A stretch of 64,000 nt of DNA from Phycisphaeraceae bacterium (GCA_015709595.1 CP054178.1:3415205-3479204), one strand, 5' to 3'; positions 16,947 to 26,839 are shown, numbered from the stretch's first letter. The notes: a model not told the origin generated them from the sequence alone. Program-made: numbers and translations.

Positions 16947-18722
16947 TCAGGGGACAATGGTCCACATCGTCAGATCCTGACCGGCCTGCCAGATCGGGGC
17001 GATCGTGAAGGCCAGCGCGTTGTACTGCAGCAGGGCCTTCATTTCGCCGGTGGCGTCGTCGATGAACCGGGCCGGATCGGTCGAAATGGTCACGACGATC
17101 GTCGTATCCGACAGCGGCATGGTGCGGGCGTCCACCTGCTCCCATTTCTGCGTATCGTAGTTGAACAGCCGCACGCGCTGTGAAATGTTGTTGGCGGAAG
17201 CCCGGCTCTCCACGGTGAACTTGATCTCGGATGGATTCTGCAATGGCGAGGTTCCGACCACCTGAATCTGAACCGGCGGCACGGCGGAGGTGCGGAACAC
17301 GTCCGGCCGAGTCACCAGGCGCAGATCATCACTCTGCAGCAGGTCGGACAGCCCGCCGGAAACGTGCAGCCCGCGCACCCGCGAGAATGCCGAGGGCCGC
17401 ACTTCCACCGGGCCTTCGGGCGTCACCGTGACGTACACGTCCAGCACCGCGTCGGAGGCGTAGGTGGGCGACACGGAGCCCTGCTTCTCCGCGGCGATGC
17501 CGCCGTAGATGCGTCCCAGCAGAATCGGCTGACCGAATGGCAACTGGTCAACCAGCACCTGGCCGTCGGTGGTCTTGGGCAGCGTGTTCTCAAGCACCAG
17601 TTTGGCGTTGGTGAGAGGCCAGGGCATCTCACCCAGCACCAGCTCGCGCGCGAAGACCCCGCCGTCCACGTGCAGATTCACAATCTGCCTCGTCCAGGGT
17701 GCGGCAGGGTTCCACACGAACTCGTTATCAATGTACTCGTAGCCGGAAAGCCCCGAGAAGATCAGCAGGTGATTCCGATCGTGGGACGCGGAGTACAGCG
17801 AGGCGATCGGCCCCTCGTACCCGCCGATGTGCTGAATGAACTCGTTGTCCTCGTACGGCACGGCATCGCCTTCGCCCCAGATCAGCGGGTTCTCGTAAAG
17901 GAAGATGCCGCTCTCGAAGGCGCCGCACACGACCACGAACCCGGCCCGATCGACCGGCATGCGGACCGGAAGGACATTCACGTCGCGGCGATGCATCGGG
18001 GAGAAGAAGCCCTGCCCGTCATCCAGCGTCTCCACGGGGTTCACGTAACTGACATTGCGGTCGAAGATCTGAACGACGTTGGTGTACTCGGGGTCGGGAG
18101 CGGACCCGTACTCGCCATCCGCGTCGGCGCCGCAGATCAGCGCGAAGCGATCACCCAGTTTCACGATGCCCGCGCCGGCGACCTTTCCCGCCACGCATTC
18201 GGTGTGCGTGAAGGCGCTCGCCGGAACCGGCTGACTGGCCTGCAATGCGTTCTTGACCTGCACCAGGTCAATCGCGGTGCAGAGCGCCCGCGTGAAGTAG
18301 TCGCCGGGATTCTCCAGGTCCGGTCCGTACCCGCCATACATGTACAGGATGGAGCCGTACTGCACCGCCGTGGGAGCGGTGACGGTCATCGCCTGACGCG
18401 TGGCCAGGGGAAGGTGATCCGTGGTTCCGGTCGTCACCGCGCCGGTGGCGCGATCGACCATGACGATCTGGCGGCTGAAGTTCTTGGCCGGAAATGCGCC
18501 CTGGCCGAAGACGTGCAGCCCCATGTCCGACAGCCCGCAGAAGAACAGGAGTTTGCCGTCCACTTCTCCCTGCACATACGACTGCAGCGGGACGAACTGG
18601 CGATCGGACGAAACCTGCACTGAAACCGCAACGTGCTGAGCGCCAGCCCCTCCGGCGACCACCGCCGAGAGACCTGCACACACGATCATCATGGCTGAGA
18701 GAGCAGCGGAACGGCGAGTCAT
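16947..18722 (-). CDS. secreted protein of unknown function, kelch/propeller-like (591 aa)
   Basis: Start at 18722, where GGAGGAA lies about 6 bases upstream; the frame extends to 18833 but without support. Signal peptide to about residue 28 (GLSAVVAGGAGAQ). The body has repeated short strands with Gly-rich turns (ILYMYGGYGPD, FALICGADADGEYG, FVVVCGAFESGIF, LLIFSGLSGYEY) as in kelch-type or other propellers. It ends with a beta-sandwich-like part (SQRVRLFNYDTQKWEQVDA ... TISTDPARFID). I do not recognise a family. It stands alone between the tRNA and the oxidoreductase gene; probably periplasmic or extracellular. Confidence 0.8.
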   Translation of the reverse strand: MTRRSAALSAMMIVCAGLSAVVAGGAGAQHVAVSVQVSSDRQFVPLQSYVQGEVDGKLLFFCGLSDMGLHVFGQGAFPAKNFSRQIVMVDRATGAVTTGTTDHLPLATRQAMTVTAPTAVQYGSILYMYGGYGPDLENPGDYFTRALCTAIDLVQVKNALQASQPVPASAFTHTECVAGKVAGAGIVKLGDRFALICGADADGEYGSAPDPEYTNVVQIFDRNVSYVNPVETLDDGQGFFSPMHRRDVNVLPVRMPVDRAGFVVVCGAFESGIFLYENPLIWGEGDAVPYEDNEFIQHIGGYEGPIASLYSASHDRNHLLIFSGLSGYEYIDNEFVWNPAAPWTRQIVNLHVDGGVFARELVLGEMPWPLTNAKLVLENTLPKTTDGQVLVDQLPFGQPILLGRIYGGIAAEKQGSVSPTYASDAVLDVYVTVTPEGPVEVRPSAFSRVRGLHVSGGLSDLLQSDDLRLVTRPDVFRTSAVPPVQIQVVGTSPLQNPSEIKFTVESRASANNISQRVRLFNYDTQKWEQVDARTMPLSDTTIVVTISTDPARFIDDATGEMKALLQYNALAFTIAPIWQAGQDLTMWTIVP

Positions 18723-18828
18723 CTCTTCCTCCCGGTCGTGATCGAACCATGCCGCAGCGGCATCGCGACGCAACGCAATGCAGCCCAAGCACTTGGATTC
18801 AACACAGTGTAACCCCGTCCCGCGTGGG

Positions 18829-18851
18829 AACAAGCGGGAATCCCGCCTGTT
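18829..18851 (-). terminator. hairpin downstream of the saccharopine-dehydrogenase-like gene
   Basis: On the minus strand AACAGGCGGG and CCCGCTTGTT pair over 10 positions (one G.T) around an ATT loop, 82 bases after the stop of the upstream gene and ahead of the secreted-protein gene. No T-run follows, so it is at best a weak or Rho-assisted terminator or an mRNA end-stabilising hairpin. Confidence 0.4.
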
Positions 18852-18932
18852 TGAGGTACCGCGTCAACGACGCAATCCATCCGAGCAATCAAGCAGCCCC
18901 GGTTTGCCCATCTTCACATGGTGTCCGGTCGG

Positions 18933-20096
18933 TCATTCCACTGGATACATGGACTCAACCACACGCACGCCTCGGTCGGCCAGTTCCCGCAGCACATGGT
19001 GGACCAGGCCATCATCATCCGCAAGGCGTTCAGGAGGAAGGATGCCCCGTCGAGCAATGCGGCCGTTCAGAATCGCGCGAGCCATGATCGTCGCCGGAAA
19101 CGCCGTGGTGCGGGACATGCTGGTCTGGCCGGTTGCGTGGCAGAAGCGGTCGTGGAGCGTCCACTCCAGACGCATCATCCGGCCCCGACCATCCTCGCCC
19201 GAGGCCCGAACGCGCATGACGGTGAGGTCGGCATCGCCCTCCTCGTACGTCCAGAGCGGAAAGAGCAGCGTACTCGTCAGATCCAGAGGCCGCACCTGAA
19301 CATCTCCCACCGTGATGGCAGTCGGACTGAAGTATCCCGCCTCGCGCAGGACGCGCATGAGCTCAACGTGCCCCGGATAGCGCAGGGTCTTTTCACGCAT
19401 GGTCGGTACGCGAAGCGTGTCGATGAGCGTTCGCAGCCCGTCGGTGTTGAACGCTTCCAGCGTGCCGACCCCGTCGAAGTCAACCAGTTCCGGTTCGGAC
19501 AGGGCGGGCCGCGTGACGAGTCGGCCGTTCTCGACTAAACGTGCTGGTCGCGTGTACTCCTCGATCACGTCCGCGGGCGAAAAGGCCGCCTTGTACTGAA
19601 AGGGCCAGCGTCGCTCAACCGGGAGCCCCCCCACCAGAATCTCGATGACATCGACCGCGGCCAGCCGCCGGGCCGCCCAACCCGCCAGCAGGTTGCTCAA
19701 TCCTGGCGCCACGCCGCAATCCACGATGGCGACCACGCCCTGCGATGCAGCCAGGCCATCCAGGATCAGCGGGTTTTCGGGCATGAATGAAATGTCCACG
19801 TAATGACGACCCGCTTCAATCACGCGGCGCAGCGTCTGCAGACCCATGCCGCTGGGAAGCGCTCCGAGCACCACGTCGGCGCCATCCACGACTCTCGCGA
19901 CTTCTGATTCCACGGTCAGGTCCGCGCGGATCGTGGCGATCGTCCGGCCCGTCAGGCGCCCCACGCTGGCGGCAACCCGGGCCAGCCGATGCTCGCCGAC
20001 GTCGACGACCGTCACGTCAAGCGACGCATCACGCGCCAGGTCGGCGGTCATCGTGCTTCCGATCATTCCCGCGCCCAGAATGACAACCCGCGGCAT
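18933..20096 (-). CDS. saccharopine dehydrogenase-like NAD(P)-dependent oxidoreductase
   Basis: 387 residues from ATG 20096, with GAGGAG 7 bases upstream. A Rossmann fold at the N-terminus (VVILGAGMIGSTM), Asp at the end of strand 2 (VTVVDVGEHR), then DVVLGALPSGMGLQTLRRVIEAGRHYVD and the C-terminal catalytic part with DCGVAPGLSNLLAG, characteristic of the saccharopine dehydrogenase / lysine 6-dehydrogenase superfamily. Reaction probably oxidative deamination or reductive condensation at an amino acid; exact substrate not determinable. Monocistronic, divergent from ribD. Confidence 0.85.
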   Translation of the reverse strand: MPRVVILGAGMIGSTMTADLARDASLDVTVVDVGEHRLARVAASVGRLTGRTIATIRADLTVESEVARVVDGADVVLGALPSGMGLQTLRRVIEAGRHYVDISFMPENPLILDGLAASQGVVAIVDCGVAPGLSNLLAGWAARRLAAVDVIEILVGGLPVERRWPFQYKAAFSPADVIEEYTRPARLVENGRLVTRPALSEPELVDFDGVGTLEAFNTDGLRTLIDTLRVPTMREKTLRYPGHVELMRVLREAGYFSPTAITVGDVQVRPLDLTSTLLFPLWTYEEGDADLTVMRVRASGEDGRGRMMRLEWTLHDRFCHATGQTSMSRTTAFPATIMARAILNGRIARRGILPPERLADDDGLVHHVLRELADRGVRVVESMYPVE

Positions 20097-20243
20097 CAAC
20101 ACGCTCCTCGTTCAGGACAGGCAACCAGGTGACAGCCGAAATTCGTGGATGAGTGAACAGCGTACCGGCGGATCGCCTCGGCTCCAACCCGTCGGCGAGG
20201 CACAACCGCACGGTCTTTTCGTCAGTCGGCTATCGTTTCCCGC

Positions 20244-21368
20244 ATGACGGCTCGTCTCGTGGAGGACCTTCGTCACCTGCGTGCCGCGGCGCGGCTGGCG
20301 CTGCGCGGACGTGGTCACGTGGAGCCCAATCCCACGGTGGGCTGCGTCATCACGGATCGCGCCGGACAGGTCGTCGGGATGGGCCACCATGAACGGTTTG
20401 GCGGCCCGCACGCCGAGGTCGCGGCGCTCCGGCAGGCGGGCCGGCACGCGAACGGGGGAACGCTCTACGTGACGCTCGAACCCTGCGCCCACACCGGGAA
20501 GACGCCTCCCTGCGTGGACGCCATCATCGAGGCGGGCATCACGCGCGTCGTGTTTTCCGAGGTCGATCCGCATCCCGCGGCGCGCGAAGGCGCCAGACGA
20601 CTGCGCGAGGCGGGCGTCACCGTGGATCGCGTGCTGTGCCAGCATGCCATCGACGTGAGCGCCCCGTTCGTGCATCGGATCGAAACCGGTCTGCCCTGGG
20701 TCATCGCCAAGTGGGCCCAGACCATCGACGGGCGCATCGCCACGCGCACCGGCGAAAGCCGTTGGATCTCCAATCCCGCCAGCCGCCGCATGGTGCATCG
20801 GGAGCGCGGGCGGGTGGACGCCATTCTCACAGGGATCGGAACCATCCTGGCCGATGACCCGCTGCTCACGGCTCGAGACGTGCGGGCGAGGCGAATCGCG
20901 CGGCGCGTCATCGTGGACCCCAATCTGCGCATCCCCGTGGATTGCGCCGTGGTGCGCACGGCGCGGCAGTATCCCGTCACCGTGTTCTGCCTGACCGCCG
21001 CCATCGAGCAGGAGCATGAGCGCGTCGCGGATCTGTCGGCGGCGGGCGTGGAGGTGATCGGTCTCCCGATGGTGGATGACGACGTGCCCCTGGCGCCGAT
21101 GCTGCGCGAACTGGTCCGCCGCCATGAGACGGCCACCGTGCTGGTGGAGTCCGGCGCGGGGCTCCTCGGGCGGCTCTTCCGCAAGCATCTGGTCAACTCG
21201 GCCTGGGTGTTCGTGGCGCCCACGCTTCTGGGCGATGAGCACGCCTACCCCTGCGTGCGGGGAATCCACGTCGAAGACCTGGCCGCCGGCACGCGCCTGG
21301 TGCTGCAGCAGGTGACGCGCCGCCGCGATGATGTCGTGCTGCGATACCGCGTCAAGGGACGCGCCTGA
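20244..21368 (+). CDS. ribD: bifunctional riboflavin biosynthesis deaminase/reductase RibD
   Basis: 374 residues. N-terminal cytidine-deaminase-like zinc domain with HAEV (His56, Glu58) and PCAHTGKTPPC (Cys81, Cys90); C-terminal reductase domain from about 150 (WVIAKWAQTIDGRIAT, SRWISNPASRR, RVDAILTGIGTILADDPLLTAR). It carries out the second and third steps of riboflavin synthesis: deamination and then NADPH reduction of the pyrimidine. It stands alone on the plus strand with a 141-bp divergent upstream gap; no FMN riboswitch is visible there. Confidence 0.96.
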   Translation: MTARLVEDLRHLRAAARLALRGRGHVEPNPTVGCVITDRAGQVVGMGHHERFGGPHAEVAALRQAGRHANGGTLYVTLEPCAHTGKTPPCVDAIIEAGITRVVFSEVDPHPAAREGARRLREAGVTVDRVLCQHAIDVSAPFVHRIETGLPWVIAKWAQTIDGRIATRTGESRWISNPASRRMVHRERGRVDAILTGIGTILADDPLLTARDVRARRIARRVIVDPNLRIPVDCAVVRTARQYPVTVFCLTAAIEQEHERVADLSAAGVEVIGLPMVDDDVPLAPMLRELVRRHETATVLVESGAGLLGRLFRKHLVNSAWVFVAPTLLGDEHAYPCVRGIHVEDLAAGTRLVLQQVTRRRDDVVLRYRVKGRA

Positions 21369-21413
21369 CCAGCATCGGCGAGCGCAACCGTGACGAAGCG
21401 GATCGGATTCGCC

Positions 21414-22817
21414 TCACTCCAGCCCGAACGCTCCGGGCGAAAGCGGCAGGTCCATCGAACCCGGGTAGTAGCGCACGAGCGAGTCGTCGGAGAACATCGC
21501 CCATCGACCATCCTCGAGCTTGGCGAGGCGCACGCCCACGATGGGCTGACCATCAAACCCGAAGAGGAGCAGCTGGGCCTTCTCCTGCGCGAATGGATAC
21601 GGGTCGCTGCGGCAATCGACCGCCTGGGCCGTGGTGAGATGATCCAGCAGTCGCTGCGCCGCATCGGCGGGCACGACCCGGCCCCCGCGGTCGGGGGCGA
21701 CCCACTTGGCCGGATCGGCGTCATCACGGGCGATGGTGAACTCCGCCTCGGCGGTGATGCGGATCGACTTCACGTCCGCGGCGTCAACTCCCACGGCCCG
21801 CAGATCGAGCAGCAACCCCACCGCGCGCAGGCGATCGATCATCGCCCGCGGCATCGCAATCACCACCGGACGCCCCTTGACCATGGCGAAGTACGAGCTG
21901 CCCTGCGGGTCGCGGGCTGCTCCGATGAGGATCGATTCCTCCACCTCCCGCGAGCGCGGCGCGGACGATGCGGCGTCACGCACGCGCGAAATGACGGTGA
22001 ACTCAAGCGCGGGCTGCGCCAGGCCGAAGGGCGTCAGATCCGGCGGCTGATCCACGATGAACTCACTCGCCTGGGCGTCGGCCAGCAGGCCGAGGAACTC
22101 CTCCACCTTCTGCGGGTCAAGCCGCGCCGGAAGCGGCTTCTCAAGCTTCCAGCCACGCCCCTCGCGGATCATGCCCCACGCCTCCACCCCCGTCAGCGCC
22201 GCCACGCGCGTTTCAACCCCCGCGTGGCGGAACAGCCGCCGCGACCGCCAGGTCCATGGCTCGGCGGTGGTCGCACGATCGGGCAACGGGCCGGCGACCA
22301 GGTGGGCGTCGCCATCGCGTCCCATGCGCACGTACGATCGCCCGCCCAGCATGCGCCGCCCGATGAGAATCTCCCGCGAACCGCCGCTCCACTCCAGCCG
22401 CAACGAGGCCAGGGGCGGATCGAGCTCGAGGCGGTTGGGCGCGTGTTCGCCGGTCAGTTCAGAGGCCGGCACGCGCATCGCGCTCTCCAGCGACGCGGCC
22501 TGTACGACAAACTCGCGCATCGAGAACGTCTCGACGGGATGCTCGAACGGAGCCACCTGCTTCCACGCTCCGTCCGGTCCGCGCTCGAAGACCATCGCCG
22601 GGCGATCACGGCGCTCCAGGGTGATCCGCGACACCTCGTCTACCGGCAGCGTTCCCTGGGCGAAGAGGCGTGCATCCTGCCGCGGCGCGGATCGCGCCGA
22701 CTCGTCCGTCCGCCAGGCCCACAGCGCCGCTCCGGCGCTGAGCAGGGCGAGCACGAACATCACGACGGTGGAGCGGCAGCTCATCATCATCGGGTTGACT
22801 GAAAGCATTATCGTCAT
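21414..22817 (-). CDS. DUF4340 domain membrane-anchored protein
   Basis: 467 residues from ATG 22817, which overlaps the GldG-like stop by 4 bases (ATGA). One N-terminal helix (about residues 14-35, STVVMFVLALLSAGAALWAW), then a periplasmic region made of repeated DUF4340-type units (ISRITLERRDRPAMVFERGPDGAWK; GWKLEKPLPARLD..KVEEFLGLLADAQASEF). DUF4340 proteins typically close ABC-2 operons with GldG-like partners. Here it is the last gene of the ATPase-permease-GldG-DUF4340 set. Function unknown; likely an envelope subunit of that export system. Confidence 0.85.
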   Translation of the reverse strand: MTIMLSVNPMMMSCRSTVVMFVLALLSAGAALWAWRTDESARSAPRQDARLFAQGTLPVDEVSRITLERRDRPAMVFERGPDGAWKQVAPFEHPVETFSMREFVVQAASLESAMRVPASELTGEHAPNRLELDPPLASLRLEWSGGSREILIGRRMLGGRSYVRMGRDGDAHLVAGPLPDRATTAEPWTWRSRRLFRHAGVETRVAALTGVEAWGMIREGRGWKLEKPLPARLDPQKVEEFLGLLADAQASEFIVDQPPDLTPFGLAQPALEFTVISRVRDAASSAPRSREVEESILIGAARDPQGSSYFAMVKGRPVVIAMPRAMIDRLRAVGLLLDLRAVGVDAADVKSIRITAEAEFTIARDDADPAKWVAPDRGGRVVPADAAQRLLDHLTTAQAVDCRSDPYPFAQEKAQLLLFGFDGQPIVGVRLAKLEDGRWAMFSDDSLVRYYPGSMDLPLSPGAFGLE

Positions 22818-24952
22818 CGTCGGCGAATCATCCAAACCAGAACACCCAGACCGAAGCACGCCCCCGGCATGGCGATTAGCGCGATCCAGCGCCACCGATT
22901 GCGCACCGCGTCGGTCACGCCATCCAGCCGGGCCACCTGGCGAGCCGTGGGGGTCTGGGCGATCAGGTCATCCAGTCCCGCCAGCCAGGCCACGGCGGCC
23001 TGGAGCAGTTCGAAGTTCCCCGGATAGAGGAGCGCCATCCGCTCGCCCCCCAGCGAGACGGGCTGGTCCGCAATGTCCGACTGCAGCCAGGCGCCCGATC
23101 CGACGACGATGAACCGCTGGTCGCGCTGCGAGCCGGTTGGCTCAGGTCGCGTCGCCGCGTAGGCCAGCGGGAGCGGCTCGGTGAAATATGACTCCGGCCC
23201 CGGTTTGAACGCGGGATTGGTGATGGCGTCCAGCCAGTTGGGATCGGCCCACCGGCTCGTCGCGGGATACGCCAGCGCGAGGGGCGTCAGGCGCAGCGCG
23301 GACGACGCCGAATCGTGTCGCTTCAGCGGCACGGCCAGCGGCAGCGCCAGCCGCTGCCCCTGAGCCGCCCGACTCACGGCGTGCTCGCCGGGCAGGTCGA
23401 TCAGTTCCTGGGTACGAAGCACGACCGGGGCTCCTCCCGGGTCAACGACGTGCTCCATCACCACGCGCGACGTGTCGGCCTCGACGCCGTGGCTTCGCAG
23501 CATGATCTGCCACGGGTCGGGCTGACGGAGCTTGTGCAGAACACTGGGGAAGACGCCCAGCAGCACCGGTTCGCCGGAGTCCAGCAGTTGACGGGCGGCG
23601 TCGATGAGCGCCAGTTCCTGTCGCGTCGGCGCCGGGTTGCCGCCGCTGAAACGTTCGGTGAACGGCCGTTGAAGCACGATCCACACTGCGCGCTGCCCCG
23701 GCTGGGGGCGGGGACGCTCCCCCCTGGTCACGTTCCACTCGCGCACCTCGTATCGCGCCGAGCGCAGCAGCGACGCGGCGCCGAAGGCGTCGGCCCGATC
23801 ACGGCGCGGCTCGATCATCGATTGCTCCTCGGCATGCACGAACACGACCAGGGGCATGCGATCGACCAGCAGCGATCGGATCGCGCTGGAGAGCACCTGC
23901 TCACCCCGGAAACGCTGGTCGAAGGTGATTCCGCCCTCGCGCGTCTGCCGGATGTTGCTGCGCGTGATGAACTGCCCGGCGGGAACAACCGTGGCCCGCG
24001 AATCGCTCACGATGACCGCCGCCTCGCCCCTGGCCAGTTCGCGTCCGATCCGGGCCAGCTCCAGCGGGGGCAGGTGGGTCAGGCCGTCCGCCGCCTGCTG
24101 GGCCTTCACCGCCTGATCGTCGTATCGAACCTTCGCCGCGGCCAGGCGCGCCCTCAGATCGGCGCCGACCGCGGGCGAGCGGAGCATGGTGTTCTCAATG
24201 AGGCGCGAGACGCCATCGAGATCCTGGGCCGCGTTGCGAAGCGCGGCGGCGAGCGTGTCACGCGCCTTCTCATAGTCAGAGATCGGCTGCGAGTCGTCGG
24301 ACCGCATCGCCTCGTCGGATACCTGCAGCACGGCGGCGGCGGTGTCGGCCAGCAGTGTAAAGCCGTTGCGGAACTGCTCCAGCGGTCCCCTCAGCGGATC
24401 GGACGGGCCGAGATCCGCCACCAGGCGGGCCATCCGCGCGGCCTCGTCACGCGCGAACGCCCCGCACGCCTCGTACCCCGCGCGGGCGGCGGCGAGCGCC
24501 GTCTCATAGCGGTCCACCTCACCCGCGTACACCGTGCGAAGCCGCTCCAGCAGGGCGAAGTACCTCTGGATCGATTCCGCCCGCGTGGGGTCGATGCGCT
24601 CGACGGCGAGATTGGCGGACGCCTCGTCATATCGGGCCAGCACCTCGTCGATCTGACGCAGCGTGGATCGGTCAATCTCCTGTTCAGTCACGACGAGCGA
24701 CAGAAGCCACCGCCCTTCGAGGGAGTGGAGCATTCGGAGTGTCTGTTCAGACAGGGAATACGCCCGCGTCTTGGTGGCGTCGATGCGGAGACGCCACGTC
24801 GCGCGCTCCGCGATCGACCCCAGCGAGACGACGACCACGACCGCCGAGGCAAGATACACGGCCAGGTTCACCCACGGCCAGAACCGACGGACGCCGGTCG
24901 GAGGCGGCGTGTTCGGTCTGCCGACGTTCTGGTTCATCGTGTTCAGCGCCAT
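22814..24952 (-). CDS. GldG-like ABC-associated membrane protein (712 aa)
   Basis: The frame is open to 25387, but that part only shadows the permease. The real start is ATG 24952 (MALNTMNQNVG), with GGAG 8 bases upstream and a 10-base overlap with the permease stop. Membrane helix about residues 24-45 (VNLAVYLASAVVVVVSLGSI), a large periplasmic part with DATKTRAYSLSEQTLRMLHSLEG (typical of ABC-type uncharacterised/GldG proteins), a coiled-coil-like middle about 90-260, then a sugar-binding-like fold, and a C-terminal helix (IALIAMPGACFGLGVLVWMI) followed by RRR. Partner of the adjacent ATPase and permease. Confidence 0.87.
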   Translation of the reverse strand: MALNTMNQNVGRPNTPPPTGVRRFWPWVNLAVYLASAVVVVVSLGSIAERATWRLRIDATKTRAYSLSEQTLRMLHSLEGRWLLSLVVTEQEIDRSTLRQIDEVLARYDEASANLAVERIDPTRAESIQRYFALLERLRTVYAGEVDRYETALAAARAGYEACGAFARDEAARMARLVADLGPSDPLRGPLEQFRNGFTLLADTAAAVLQVSDEAMRSDDSQPISDYEKARDTLAAALRNAAQDLDGVSRLIENTMLRSPAVGADLRARLAAAKVRYDDQAVKAQQAADGLTHLPPLELARIGRELARGEAAVIVSDSRATVVPAGQFITRSNIRQTREGGITFDQRFRGEQVLSSAIRSLLVDRMPLVVFVHAEEQSMIEPRRDRADAFGAASLLRSARYEVREWNVTRGERPRPQPGQRAVWIVLQRPFTERFSGGNPAPTRQELALIDAARQLLDSGEPVLLGVFPSVLHKLRQPDPWQIMLRSHGVEADTSRVVMEHVVDPGGAPVVLRTQELIDLPGEHAVSRAAQGQRLALPLAVPLKRHDSASSALRLTPLALAYPATSRWADPNWLDAITNPAFKPGPESYFTEPLPLAYAATRPEPTGSQRDQRFIVVGSGAWLQSDIADQPVSLGGERMALLYPGNFELLQAAVAWLAGLDDLIAQTPTARQVARLDGVTDAVRNRWRWIALIAMPGACFGLGVLVWMIRRR

Positions 24953-25656
24953 CGTCGTGACTCCAGCGCCTTGACCGCGCCGACCAGAAAGAGGACCGTG
25001 AAGGCCGCGAAGAACACCACGTTGGATGTGTCGATCAGCCCGATGGCGAAGTCGCGGAGCCGCAGGTCCGGATCGAATCGAACGACGATCTTCGCCCAGG
25101 ACTCGGACAGATAGGGCGGCAGCAGTTTCGTTCCCACCCCCAGCACCAGCCAGAAGAACAGGGCCGACAGGAAGGCCACCAGTTGACTTGAGGTGAGGGC
25201 CGAGGCCAGCAGCCCGCTGGCGATGTACGCCGCCCCCGCCAGCAGGACGCCCAAGTACCCGCAGAGCAGTTCGCCGTAATCGGGGCGTCCGTGCATCTCC
25301 AACGCCGCCACGTACAGCAGCGTGGGCATGAGCATGACCAGAAGAAACATCTTGGCGGCGGCGAACTTGCCCAGGATCACTTCCCACTCACGCACCGGCG
25401 CGGTGAGGAGCATCTCGAATGTGCCGGTGCGTGATTCCTCGCTGAGCATGCGCATGGTCACCGCCGGTCCCACGAACAGAAGCACCCAGGTGCCGTATTC
25501 AAACACGGGACGCAGCGTGGTCACTTCACCCTGACGGAAGGCGTAGAGGAAGAAACCGCCCGTGAACAGCAGATACATCGCGGTGACGATGTAGCCCACC
25601 GGCGTGAGGAAGTACGACGCAAAATCGCGACGTGCAATGGCCAGCGCGCGGGTCAT
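24943..25656 (-). CDS. ABC-2 type permease, GldF-like
   Basis: 237 residues with six membrane helices. The N-terminal RALAIARRDFASYFLTPVGYI, EESRTGTFEMLLTAPVREWEVILGKF and SALTSSQLVAFLSALFFW stretches are typical of ABC-2 permeases of the gliding-motility/Nos type. ATG overlaps the ATPase stop by 4 bases. With the ATPase it forms the transport core; the cargo is unknown. Confidence 0.9.
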   Translation of the reverse strand: MTRALAIARRDFASYFLTPVGYIVTAMYLLFTGGFFLYAFRQGEVTTLRPVFEYGTWVLLFVGPAVTMRMLSEESRTGTFEMLLTAPVREWEVILGKFAAAKMFLLVMLMPTLLYVAALEMHGRPDYGELLCGYLGVLLAGAAYIASGLLASALTSSQLVAFLSALFFWLVLGVGTKLLPPYLSESWAKIVVRFDPDLRLRDFAIGLIDTSNVVFFAAFTVLFLVGAVKALESRRWR

Positions 25657-26624
25657 GCGGCACGCTCCGCGGCCCGCGGCGCCACGACGGCCGGGCCATC
25701 TTCTGAAATCAGGCGGACGAACAACTGCTCCAGCGAGGGGGTTTCCCGCGTCAGTTCCCGCATTCGATGCTCACCGGCCCGCAGCGGCTCGGCGATCCGC
25801 TCACGCAGATCACCCGAGGACGCCCCGATGCGAAGCGCGTACCGTCGCCACCCGGGCTCGCTCGGCCCCTCGTCGATCTGCTCCAGGCCGGGCAGGCCCC
25901 GCCACGCCGCCGGTGGGTCGGGGGCATCTGTTTCCACCACGTAGCAGATGGTTTCGGCGGCGCGGCCCCGCAGGTCGGCAACCGGACCCGCCGCCCGGAT
26001 TCGCCCGCGGGCGATGACCACCACTTCATCGCACGTGAGTTCCGCCTCCGAGAGAATGTGCGTGGACAGGAAGACCGTGTGATCGCCAGCCAGAGAGCGG
26101 ATGAGGTGTCGCATCTCGCGAATCTGGGTCGGGTCAAGGCCGGACGTGGGTTCGTCCAACAGCAGCACCGGCGGGGAATGCAGCAGCGCGGCCGCCAGCC
26201 CCACGCGTTGACGATACCCCTTCGAGAGGTGGGCGATGGGCTTGCGACGGACGTCGGTCAGCCAGCATCGCTCGATCGCCCGTTCGACCGATCCACGCGC
26301 CGCCTTTCCGTGCAGGCCGAAGAGGCGACCACGAAATCGCAGGTACTCGATAACCCGCATTTCCGGATAGAGCGGAGTGGACTCCGGAAGGTAGCCGATG
26401 CGTCGTCGCACTTCGATCGACTGGTCGCGGATGTCGTATCCCGCCACCAGGGCCGTTCCCGTGGTAGGCGGGAGAAAGCCGCTGAGCATCTTGAGCGTGG
26501 TGCTCTTGCCGGCGCCGTTCGGCCCCAGGAAACCCGCCACCCGACCTGGCGCGATGGCGAAGGTCGCCGCATCCACCGCGGCGAACCGACCATACCACTT
26601 GGAGAGACACCTGGCTTCAATCAT
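25653..26624 (-). CDS. ABC transporter ATP-binding protein, GldA/NatA-like
   Basis: Walker A GPNGAGKST, signature LSKGYRQRV, Walker B LLLDEPTSGLDP and switch His (FLSTHIL) are all present. After about residue 215 there is a C-terminal domain of about 100 residues as in GldA/Ccm-like export ATPases. I start at MIEARCLSKWYG (26624), where the family usually begins; an ATG at 26651 would add nine residues (MMEARIHGP), and neither has a clear ribosome site. First gene of the four-gene ABC operon, divergent from the GAF-receiver gene. Confidence 0.92.
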   Translation of the reverse strand: MIEARCLSKWYGRFAAVDAATFAIAPGRVAGFLGPNGAGKSTTLKMLSGFLPPTTGTALVAGYDIRDQSIEVRRRIGYLPESTPLYPEMRVIEYLRFRGRLFGLHGKAARGSVERAIERCWLTDVRRKPIAHLSKGYRQRVGLAAALLHSPPVLLLDEPTSGLDPTQIREMRHLIRSLAGDHTVFLSTHILSEAELTCDEVVVIARGRIRAAGPVADLRGRAAETICYVVETDAPDPPAAWRGLPGLEQIDEGPSEPGWRRYALRIGASSGDLRERIAEPLRAGEHRMRELTRETPSLEQLFVRLISEDGPAVVAPRAAERAA

Positions 26625-26811
26625 GGGACCATGAATCCGTGCTTCCATCACGGGAGCGACATTATCCGGACCTTGCGACTCGGAATCGACTTTTTTCCGT
26701 CACATCGCGCTTTCCGGATTCCCTCGAAGCACCCGTGTGGCGGGGCTTGTCTTCATCACGATGCCGCCTCTCCATCGGTCAGGGATCGTCGCCGAGGCGA
26801 AAACCCGTCGA

Positions 26812-26839
26812 TCGTCACGCCCGATCGATGGGCTACAAT
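26812..26839 (+). promoter_or_regulatory. candidate sigma70-like promoter for the GAF-receiver gene
   Basis: TCGTCA (26812-26817; 4/6 to TTGACA) and TACAAT (26834-26839; 5/6 to TATAAT) are separated by 16 bases, and the ATG lies 34 bases beyond the -10. Placed in the divergent gap upstream of the ABC operon. Match by eye only. Confidence 0.4.

Noticed and set aside
16712-16957. Minus-strand 81-codon frame across the tRNA
   Set aside because: It translates the tRNA-Arg; the peptide VGQSSRLLSGRSEVRILSG is a familiar translated-tRNA artefact.
24953-25387. N-terminal extension of the GldG-like protein
   Set aside because: Arg/Gly-rich shadow of the permease; a good ribosome site and start exist at 24952.
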